DNA from: an uncultured Chlorobiaceae bacterium
Lineage (GTDB): Bacteria; Bacteroidota; Chlorobiia; Chlorobiales; Chlorobiaceae
NCBI GenBank assembly: GCA_903939765.1
Contig: CAJAIK010000036.1
Span: forward strand, 1-54,190
Direction of reading: 5' to 3'
DNA length: 54,190 nucleotides
The position numbers and the translations under genes were made by a program. The stretch's first letter is position 1, and each line of letters begins with the position of its first letter. The notes under the pieces were generated by a model that had not been told where the DNA came from, searched no databases, and saw only the letters and a list, made by a program, of their open reading frames with translations. Shown piece by piece: positions 28,208 through 33,765 of the stretch.

Positions 28208-28675
28208 TTATTCTCTGTTTTTCGGCTTTTCTCGAATTTCTTTTGCTGCCGTCCATCCATTATTGGCGTTTTCCCGATAATCGAATCGGGGAATATACGG
28301 CTTTATGTCAATAAGAGGCGTCATGTTCAAGACATCTATTTCACTTACATCAAGGATATTTTTCACTCTTTTCTCCAACTTTACGATAGACATCCCGATT
28401 CGATTAGGCCTACAGGGATGACGGGAAGCAAAGACGCCATGAGCTGCATCATCCAGAAATGTAGGTCGTGACAATTTTATCTCTCCAGCTCTGTCAAAAA
28501 TATAGAAAAGAATTATATGTGAAAAAGTTTCAATGGTTTCCAATCCTTCAACATATTCCGAAAAAATCTCAATCCGACCTTTCCCGTCAGGCACAACACA
28601 TCCTTGAATCGGGCACTCTGCTTTCGTTTTGTAGGGTGAAAATATTATCCCGATTTGATTTATTTCAAAATTCAT
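28208..28675 (-). CDS. TrmO-like tRNA t6A37 N6-methyltransferase, copy 1
   Basis: 155 residues from ATG 28675 with an AAAGGAAA site. TrmO (YaeB/TsaA) domain: the beta-barrel SAM site is seen in VFASRHPCRPNRIGMSIVKL (family pattern R.P.RPNPIG) and in PLIDIKPYIPRFD. It would methylate threonylcarbamoyl-adenosine 37 of certain tRNAs. It is nearly identical to the gene at 32577-33044, differing at roughly a dozen residues. Both copies are preceded by the same attC. The longer frame to 28729 reads into this attC and is not used. Confidence 0.82.
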   Translation of the reverse strand: MNFEINQIGIIFSPYKTKAECPIQGCVVPDGKGRIEIFSEYVEGLETIETFSHIILFYIFDRAGEIKLSRPTFLDDAAHGVFASRHPCRPNRIGMSIVKLEKRVKNILDVSEIDVLNMTPLIDIKPYIPRFDYRENANNGWTAAKEIREKPKNRE

Positions 28676-28686
28676 ATTTCCTTTAC

Positions 28687-28768
28687 CTCTGACTGGTTGT
28701 GTTACTGACAGGTAAACAAGAGTGGACAATCACCCAATTCCCTGGCTTGTGGGTATTGCAAGTTTATA
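28687..28768 (-). repeat. 82-bp attC-like repeat, copy 1 of 3
   Basis: Minus-strand segment from TATAAAC to GTCAGAG, with CAGG/CCTG inner arms. It is clearly homologous to 33056-33138 and 35921-36002. The left box overlaps the stop codon of a methyltransferase-type remnant and the right box lies 12 bases before trmO copy 1. Its right box (GTCAGAG) has drifted from GTTRRRY. Confidence 0.6.
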
Positions 28769-28870
28769 ATTTCAGGAACCTCCCGCCCGGCTTGGTTTTC
28801 CAGATGATGGGAAACATACCGGCGCCTCTTTTAACATATTTGCAAAATATTTGGAATGCACTGATCAATC
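28764..28870 (-). pseudogene. 3' remnant of an isoprenylcysteine-methyltransferase-type gene
   Basis: About 35 codons that match the C-terminus of the intact protein at 35998-36573: the remnant reads ...MFPIIWKTKPGGRFLKL followed by stop, against ...LFPAIWKSKQGGRFLKS. The upstream coding part is missing and replaced by a remnant of a different gene. It is directly followed by the same 82-bp attC as the intact gene, so the attC and its gene tail moved together. Confidence 0.75.
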
Positions 28871-28918
28871 AAACGAATTCCGTCTGAGTTGGTTACAACG
28901 CATGCAGTAAAATGTCTA

Positions 28919-28981
28919 TTAATTAAGATCATTTACAAATAAATAAGAAAACCAGTATATCAAGTAAAAATCAAATAGTAA
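28919..28981 (-). pseudogene. 3' remnant of a 119-aa membrane protein gene
   Basis: The last 20 codons (LLFDFYLIYWFSYLFVNDLN, then stop) match the C-terminus of the membrane protein encoded at 32130-32489 (TFDFYLIYWFFSLFLNELN). The rest of the gene is absent; the TPR-like gene stops 15 bases upstream. Confidence 0.7.
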
Positions 28982-28995
28982 CAAAAATATATACT

Positions 28996-29697
28996 TTATT
29001 GAGGCTGAAAAGCAGCCCTTGCCTGCCCGATGCTATTGATATTATATATCTTTATCATTTGATTTGAAATGCTGTTATAAATACCAAGGGCTCTTTGGTA
29101 GTGCGATTCCGATTCAGACGAAAAGCCACTATAAAACTCACTATTCATCCACATCTGATAGGTATAGCCATTGGTTGCTTTATTGAAATCAGTATCGTTA
29201 TCAAATATTTTTACGGCTTCCTGATATTTTTCACGGGCGAACTCGTGCCGTCCCTGCCTGAAAAGAAAATCAGCATACCCTCTGAGATTGATAATTCTGT
29301 AAAAATTGCTTGGGGATTTTGATATTGCATTTTGCATATAGGTATCCGCCAGCACATTGTCTCCGACAAGTGTCAGTCCCTGCGCAATAGCAACATAATC
29401 AACATCGGTTACCATATCAGGGAAGGAATTTACTAAAAAAACGGCTTGACGAGTAATTGAGGCCGCTATTTGCGAAATCGAACTTATTTCCTGATAGTAG
29501 GTGGCGTTTCTCTGTTCTGGCGCAGTTGACCATATATGATAGTTTTTGGAGTTCAAATTGATGAGCTCCGCTACTGATTTACTGAGCTGCTCTCTGGCTG
29601 ATCGCTGACTGTCAGATTTTTGCAAACTATAAGCAATCAATGCCGAAGCCACGGAAACAATAATTGCTATTGCACTTAATACCGTTGAGGTGTCCAT
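28996..29697 (-). CDS. Membrane-anchored TPR-like hypothetical protein (cassette)
   Basis: 233 residues from ATG 29697 (MDTSTVLSAIAIIVSV). One N-terminal transmembrane helix (about 6-25) is followed by a soluble helical domain with TPR-like helix pairs (RGYADFLFRQGRHEFAREKY, SHYQRALGIYNSI). No enzyme motif. The start lies 24 bases after the GTTATGC box of the upstream attC. No attC is visible after its stop; instead a truncated copy of another gene follows, so this cassette boundary is lost. Function unknown; a membrane-tethered interaction protein is a reasonable guess. Confidence 0.65.
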   Translation of the reverse strand: MDTSTVLSAIAIIVSVASALIAYSLQKSDSQRSAREQLSKSVAELINLNSKNYHIWSTAPEQRNATYYQEISSISQIAASITRQAVFLVNSFPDMVTDVDYVAIAQGLTLVGDNVLADTYMQNAISKSPSNFYRIINLRGYADFLFRQGRHEFAREKYQEAVKIFDNDTDFNKATNGYTYQMWMNSEFYSGFSSESESHYQRALGIYNSISNQMIKIYNINSIGQARAAFQPQ

Positions 29698-29721
29698 ATC
29701 AATTCCAGGTAATTTGTTAAT

Positions 29722-29807
29722 GCATAACGTCAAGCTAAACGGGCGCGGTAGAGAGCGCTCAATAAAAACGCATTAAAACCGCGCCCCGGTTGAGCACAAT
29801 GTAAGGC
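29722..29807 (-). repeat. attC-like site after the DUF1772-type pseudogene
   Basis: An 86-bp segment bounded on the minus strand by GCCTTAC and GTTATGC. Nine-base perfect arms (GGGCGCGGT at 29741-29749 on the plus strand, ACCGCGCCC at 29778-29786) with outer CAAGCTAAAC/GGTTGAGCAC pairing give the long stem of a classical attC. The 3' end of the upstream frame runs into it, as often seen in cassettes. Confidence 0.75.
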
Positions 29808-30285
29808 ACTGTTTTCATTAACATCAATGAATACTGAAATAAGGAGCAAACTGAGCGCCACTAACTGAATCACGAAGCGAATTACGTGACCCGTTTCCCA
29901 GTTTGTGCGGGACTCCATCCAATCGGCAGGAATAGAGGTCGGGGTCGCTCCAAGAAAGACCTCATTTGCCGGCGCCACTAAAGCAAAAAATACGACCGGA
30001 AACGCAAGCAGCAGTGCGAAACCCGCGCCAAGGGTGAGCCAGAACGCACGTTTCTTCTTGCGCAGGAAAAACGCGAGCAAAAAACGTTGCAAAAATTGCC
30101 GACGGTTCGAGAATACCGCCGATGTTCGGTGGGCCCCAGTCTACGAAGAGGGTCTTTTGAATGGTGATATAGAACACTGCATCGTAAAGCATCTTTGCCG
30201 GACGCTCCAGAACGTGAGCGAACGCCAGACCGAGAAGAAGCGCCACCAGAAGGATTGTTATGAAGCGCAATGTTTTAATCAGCAT
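29730..30285 (-). pseudogene. Frameshifted DUF1772-type membrane protein (cassette)
   Basis: Two overlapping frames together give one four-helix membrane protein. The first part (30285 down, MLIKTLRFITILLVALLLGL... WGPPNIGGILEPSAIF) and the second (LLAFFLRKKKRAFWLTLGAG ... TPTSIPADW, WETGHVIRF) line up end to end as one DUF1772-like protein. They are split by a one-base change in the six-T run at 30079-30084. DUF1772 (anthrone-oxygenase-like) proteins are small membrane proteins of uncertain role. It begins 36 bases after one attC and ends inside the next. A sequencing error at the homopolymer or slippage expression would restore it. Confidence 0.75.
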
Positions 30286-30320
30286 GGATTTCTCTCCGGA
30301 TTAGATACGGCATGATTAAT

Positions 30321-30383
30321 ACCTAACGATTGAATTCAGCGGTGGCAGGTTTCCCTGCCGACCGCTGAAACAATGGGTAAGGT
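30321..30383 (-). repeat. Well-preserved attC site
   Basis: A 63-bp site. On the minus strand it runs from ACCTTAC to GTTAGGT (the latter a full GTTRRRY match). The plus strand shows arms TTCAGCGGT (30335-30343) and ACCGCTGAA (30361-30369), inner GGCAGG/CCTGCC and a TTTC loop, with a single unpaired G at 30360. An extrahelical G on the bottom strand relative to cassette direction is a hallmark of real attC sites. This is the best attC in the window. Confidence 0.85.
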
Positions 30384-30535
30384 TCTTTGGTTCAATGCGC
30401 CTTTCTTTTTTTAAATCGTTAAGCACATTCTACACCACAGCCCCCTATCTTCCTACCACCATCAGCAGCATCCTGTACTGCCGGGCAAGCCAACTGCTTT
30501 TTTTCAAAAGGATAGATGCCTGCACAGTGCATCCG

Positions 30536-30895
30536 TTATTTAGGCTGTACCCCGTACACATGCATGGCTTCTTGTGTGGCCGTGTTCCAAGTCACCTTGA
30601 TCTGCTTACAGTTCAGGATTGGTATCAGTGAGGTGAGGGAGGCATTGTCCACCACTTTGTAGCACAGAAAACCCGTTGCATTGCTGTAAAACTGAACGCT
30701 ATTGGACTGAAACGGCTGACCCGCCGTAAACCCAAAGTCAATAAGCAAATAGTAGTCAATGAACGCCGACTGTTGCTGTACTGTAGTCAAAGCGGCTTTG
30801 TGAGATGCATCTTTGACGAGTTTTCCAACCTGCTCGTCAATGGCCTCACTGGCACGCTTGAGGTTGAACGCCTGTTTCTTCTCCGTTGAAACCAT
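30536..30895 (-). CDS. Hypothetical 119-residue soluble protein (cassette)
   Basis: 119 residues with a strong AGGAGG-type site before the ATG at 30895. N-terminal amphipathic helix (KKQAFNLKRASEAIDEQVGKLV), then a predicted beta-rich part (SNSVQFYSNATGFLCYKVVD, QIKVTWNTATQEAMHVYGVQ). No signal peptide or membrane helix. Not recognised. It is the third of three closely spaced small frames (31208-30536) that lie between an attI-like site and a well-preserved attC, so they may be one multi-gene cassette. Confidence 0.65.
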   Translation of the reverse strand: MVSTEKKQAFNLKRASEAIDEQVGKLVKDASHKAALTTVQQQSAFIDYYLLIDFGFTAGQPFQSNSVQFYSNATGFLCYKVVDNASLTSLIPILNCKQIKVTWNTATQEAMHVYGVQPK

Positions 30896-30937
30896 GAGAT
30901 CTCCTCCTTATTTATTGTTTTTCTGTCGCCATAGTTG

Positions 30938-31006
30938 TCACGACTCGGCTGGAGGCGGCATATCCCAGTCCAAGTTTCCTCTCGCAGTTACTTTTTCCTT
31001 CCGCAT
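30938..31006 (-). CDS. Possible 22-residue micro-protein
   Basis: A short frame MRKEKVTARGNLDWDMPPPA.. ending at 30938. An AGGAGG sequence lies just before the ATG, but only two bases separate them, which is close. It starts ten bases after the stop of the 63-residue frame and precedes the 119-residue gene. Charged start and proline-rich end; function unknown. It may be no more than a leader. Confidence 0.3.
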   Translation of the reverse strand: MRKEKVTARGNLDWDMPPPAES

Positions 31007-31016
31007 CACCTCCTGA

Positions 31017-31208
31017 TCAACAAGCCAATACCGCTAATGCGACGTCTGAGTAACCCCAACTCGGTAGGTCGGAGTGGCCATTGAGCGCCAGACTATCAAT
31101 ACGACTGTCATGTACTTCCCACAGAGACGAGTCCCACGCGAGAATCCGACTGGTGTCGAGGTCGGGCGCACTATTGCCAAGAAGTCGCACACATATTTTA
31201 AGTTTCAT
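31017..31208 (-). CDS. Hypothetical 63-residue protein (first frame after attI-like site B)
   Basis: 63 residues, MKLKICVRLLGN..., with an AAGGA site seven bases before the ATG at 31208. Acidic middle, no membrane helix; LNGHSDLPSWGYSD is a distinctive stretch but I do not know its family. It begins about 30 bases after the attI-like box at 31241-31247, the position of a first cassette gene. The good ribosome-binding site and the tight spacing to following frames argue that it is expressed. Confidence 0.5.
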   Translation of the reverse strand: MKLKICVRLLGNSAPDLDTSRILAWDSSLWEVHDSRIDSLALNGHSDLPSWGYSDVALAVLAC

Positions 31209-31235
31209 AACATCCTTCTTGAGTTCTCACACATC

Positions 31236-31266
31236 CGCAAGCCGAACAATGTTTCGACTGATCTGC
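31236..31266 (-). other. attI-like segment B
   Basis: On the minus strand this reads AGGCAGATCAG, a short spacer, then ATTGTTCGGC and TTGCGG. The same pattern (AGGCGGATCAG ... ATTGTTAGGC CCGCG) lies at 37141-37173, also downstream of an IntI remnant. The box at 31241-31247 is GTTCGGC, one base off GTTRRRY. Confidence 0.5.
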
Positions 31267-31396
31267 CTAATTCAGAAAACGCAGAAGCTTCTTTCTGTAT
31301 AAGACGACTTTCAAAATATCCCTATAAACCAGCTAATCTATTACTCAAAAATGATATACAGAATATCCACCCATGTATCATGCCGGTTTATACTGA

Positions 31397-31620
31397 TCAC
31401 TCTCTACCAGCAATAAACATGTCAACAGGGCATTTTACTCCATGACCACATTTGTTTAAAACATGTGTATACATCATCGTGGTGCTGACATCCTTATGCA
31501 CCAATAATTCCTGAATGGCTCGAATATCAAACCCGACCTCGGACCTCAAGAAAATGAGTTGCAAAAGAGTGCTTGCCTTGTTACAACAATAGCTTGTCGA
31601 AGTATAATGAAATAATGCCG
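31397..31620 (-). pseudogene. Integron integrase (IntI) C-terminal remnant B
   Basis: The minus-strand translation contains [20 protein letters not shown] followed by MYTHVLNK and GVKCPVD, which matches the C-terminus of integron integrases ([24 protein letters not shown]...GVRSP.D). The catalytic Tyr (YTH) and the box III His are present. Just upstream SFATHFLE of the H-x-x-R region is in another frame, so there is a frameshift near 31540, and the rest of the gene is missing. The sequence upstream to about 31640 is shared with remnant A. Confidence 0.85.
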
Positions 31621-31674
31621 AGGCCTCAAATTTTACGTCAAAAGCATACATCCAATACAGCGCACTCGATCAAG

Positions 31675-32016
31675 GAAAACCCACTCCCGGTCTGTGACGC
31701 CCAGTTGTGCGACTGCATATTCCGGAACAATGTTCCGGAGTTTACCAAACGGGGCATTGTGGTGCTCGGCATCAGTTCGGACAGCCAGGCATCCCACAAA
31801 AGTTTTGCCGAACTCAACCAACTCCCCTTCACCCTCCCGAGCGATACCGAAAAAAGCGTGGCAAAAGCATACGACGCCCTCGGTTTCCTCGGCATGTCGC
31901 AACTCGCCTACATGCTTGTTGATGAAAATGGTGTCGTCTTGCTCGCCTACAGCGACTTTCTGCCCATCATCTATCAGACGATGAAAGATTTGCTGGCGAA
32001 AATTGATGCGGCGTAG
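31675..32016 (+). pseudogene. 5'-truncated bcp copy
   Basis: From about 31682 the DNA matches bcp (26804-27130) at roughly 90 percent. The first 40 or so codons, including the N-terminal strands, are missing. Peroxidatic Cys context is altered (PVCDAQLC) and two codons are inserted after it (DCIFRNN versus DYRNN). The rest, to KDLLAKIDAA, is open. Opposite in strand to the cassettes. No active peroxidase is expected. Confidence 0.8.
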
Positions 32017-32129
32017 TCATGAGAGAGGCGAAAAAGAATCCGAGTAGATAAGGAGGAAGAACGAGTCTCCAGTACATTGGCTGATAACGGAGTGCATTTT
32101 AGCTGGCTCAAACGCTCATAACGAACTGC

Positions 32130-32489
32130 TCAATGATTGAGTTCATTCAAGAACAAAGAGAAAAACCAGTATATCAAATAGAAATCAAAAGTCAGTAACA
32201 GGATAGCAGGGAATTGAAAACCAGCGAACAGCCCTGCAACAGCTATCAAAAAAAGGAACAAAGGCGCCAAGGTAAAGAGGAGACAAACATATTGCATGCT
32301 TTTAAATTGGTGCAAGACATTTAAAGCGACACCAATCAAGAAAGAGAAATGCATTGCTTGCAAAAAAATATTTGTTAAAAACCAATTGTCAGTATGAGAG
32401 AGCTTATCAAAAGCAATGATCCCGATTAACAAGGTCGTCGATGCAACGATGAGCAGATCGCCGATAATTCTATAAATCCTCATCTGCAA
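32130..32489 (-). CDS. Hypothetical 119-residue four-helix membrane protein (cassette)
   Basis: 119 residues, four transmembrane helices (near 8-27, 39-60, 66-86 and 92-113) ending in a short polar tail. No recognised family or catalytic motif. A 3'-terminal fragment of a homologue lies at 28919-28981. It is preceded by a decayed attC-like stretch behind trmO copy 2 (about 32500-32570). GTTATGA- and GTTATCA-type boxes follow its stop (32081-32123), probably what is left of its own attC. Confidence 0.65.
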   Translation of the reverse strand: MQMRIYRIIGDLLIVASTTLLIGIIAFDKLSHTDNWFLTNIFLQAMHFSFLIGVALNVLHQFKSMQYVCLLFTLAPLFLFLIAVAGLFAGFQFPAILLLTFDFYLIYWFFSLFLNELNH

Positions 32490-32576
32490 GACAATTATTG
32501 TTCATAGAGTTTAAATGAATAAGTGCATCGACACGGCAAGACATTATTGGCTTTAGCCCCCCACATGCGTTTTCAA

Positions 32577-33044
32577 TTATTCTCTGTTTCCAGGTTTTTC
32601 TTGTAATTCTTTTGCTGCCGTCCATCCATTATTGGCGTTTTCCCGATAATCAAATCGGGGAAGATATGGTTTGATGTCAATAAGAGGCGTCTTGTCCAAG
32701 ACATCTATCTCGCTTACATCGAGGATATTTTTTGTTCTTTTCTCCAACTTTACAATAGACATCCCGATTCGATTCGGCCGACAGGGATGACGGGAAGCAA
32801 AGACGCCATGAGCTGCATCATCCAGAAATGTAGGTCGTGACAATTTTATCTCTCCCGCTCTGTCAAAAATATAGAAAAGAATTATATGTGAAAAAGTTTC
32901 AATTGTTTCCAATCCCTCAACATATTCCGAAAAAACTTCAATCCGACCGTTCCCGTCAGGCACAACAGATCCTTGAATCGGGCACTCTGCTTTCGTTTTA
33001 TAGGGTGAAAATATTATCCCGATTTGTTTTATTTCAAAATCCAT
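32577..33044 (-). CDS. TrmO-like tRNA t6A37 N6-methyltransferase, copy 2
   Basis: 155 residues from ATG 33044 (MDFEIKQIGIIFSPYKTKAE). Same motifs as copy 1 (SRHPCRPNRIGMSIVKLEKR and IDIKPYLPRFDYRENANNGW). All substitutions seen are mild (for example IPRFD/LPRFD, VKN/TKN), so both copies look functional. It is preceded by the same 82-bp attC. Behind the stop the attC differs: copy 1 keeps a GTTATGT box, here the region has decayed. The pair shows cassette duplication, followed by divergence. Confidence 0.82.
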   Translation of the reverse strand: MDFEIKQIGIIFSPYKTKAECPIQGSVVPDGNGRIEVFSEYVEGLETIETFSHIILFYIFDRAGEIKLSRPTFLDDAAHGVFASRHPCRPNRIGMSIVKLEKRTKNILDVSEIDVLDKTPLIDIKPYLPRFDYRENANNGWTAAKELQEKPGNRE

Positions 33045-33055
33045 ATCTTCTTTAC

Positions 33056-33138
33056 CTCTAACTGGTTGTTTTACTGATAGATGAACATGCGTGAACAATC
33101 AGCCAATTCCCTGGCTTGTGGGGTCTTGCAAGTTCATG
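33056..33138 (-). repeat. 82-bp attC-like repeat, copy 2 of 3
   Basis: Minus-strand CATGAAC to GTTAGAG. Homologous to 28687-28768 and 35921-36002. It lies 11 bases before trmO copy 2 and overlaps the stop codon of a short methyltransferase tail. Confidence 0.65.
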
Positions 33139-33160
33139 ATTTCATGAACGTCCCGCCGGG
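33134..33160 (-). pseudogene. Last codons of an isoprenylcysteine-methyltransferase-type gene
   Basis: Nine codons PGGTFMKS plus stop match the C-terminal GGRFLKS of the intact gene at 35998-36573. Only the part that overlaps the attC left box and its border is kept, so this is a cassette scar rather than a gene. Confidence 0.55.
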
Positions 33161-33262
33161 GTAGTGACCGCCTTCTTTGAACAGGTGTGAATGAAGCACA
33201 ACGGAATGAGTATCCTATGTAACGCTGTTGTTCGGCGATTTTCAGCGTATCCCATGTTTATT

Positions 33263-33565
33263 TCAGTCATCAGCCAGGATACGTTCGATGGCAGACACAA
33301 TTTCATCCACATCATCAGGGAGAACCTCAGAAAACCATACATTCTGAGGGTAAATCATCACATGAGAACCGTTGCCGCAAAGCCCCATACATCCTGATGT
33401 GGAAATCCTGACCTTCCCGTTCCAGCCTTTCTCGTCAACAGCTTGTTTTAATTTGGCTTTAGTAAGCTGACTGTCATTATCTGCACACGATTTTTTTTCT
33501 CCCCCACGGTCGTTGGTACAAACAAAAACATGAGCAACGTAAGGCATTTCACGTTGTTTCTGCAT
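33263..33565 (-). CDS. Thioredoxin-like [2Fe-2S] ferredoxin
   Basis: 100 residues from ATG 33565, with GGGAGA eight bases upstream. Cluster Cys are visible in FVCTNDRGG..KSCADND and in TSGCMGLCGNGSHVMIYP, the layout of thioredoxin-fold 2Fe-2S ferredoxins (C-terminal NuoE-like/'(2Fe-2S) ferredoxin' family). A cytoplasmic electron carrier or cluster-binding protein. It is on the cassette strand but no clear attC flanks it, so it may be a resident gene or a cassette that lost its site. It lies 200 bases after the metzincin gene. Confidence 0.8.
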   Translation of the reverse strand: MQKQREMPYVAHVFVCTNDRGGEKKSCADNDSQLTKAKLKQAVDEKGWNGKVRISTSGCMGLCGNGSHVMIYPQNVWFSEVLPDDVDEIVSAIERILADD

Positions 33566-33624
33566 TATGGATCTCCCTGATAAGTAGTCAGCAAAATGTA
33601 ATTACGTAAATCAATGTTATCAGT

Positions 33625-33706
33625 CGGCTGCAGCGGCGTGTTCTGCTCTCCGTCCGAAGGGCGGGCGATGACACCTCCGCAGCCGAACGGCTCGTACAGC
33701 CGACAG
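33625..33706. repeat. GC-rich inverted repeat next to the metzincin gene
   Basis: Arms GTCGGCTGCAGCGG on the left and CCGCAGCCG ... CAGCCGAC on the right of about 75 bases can fold into a long stem with a side loop. GTTATCA and GCCGAAC boxes lie close by. It could be a diverged attC of foreign type or a terminator for the 3' end of the metzincin gene; no T-run follows. Confidence 0.4.
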
Positions 33707-33765
33707 GGCCTATCTGTTCACATGTTGCCGAGTAGTCGTTCGCTACATCTCTGGCCCGTACTCGC

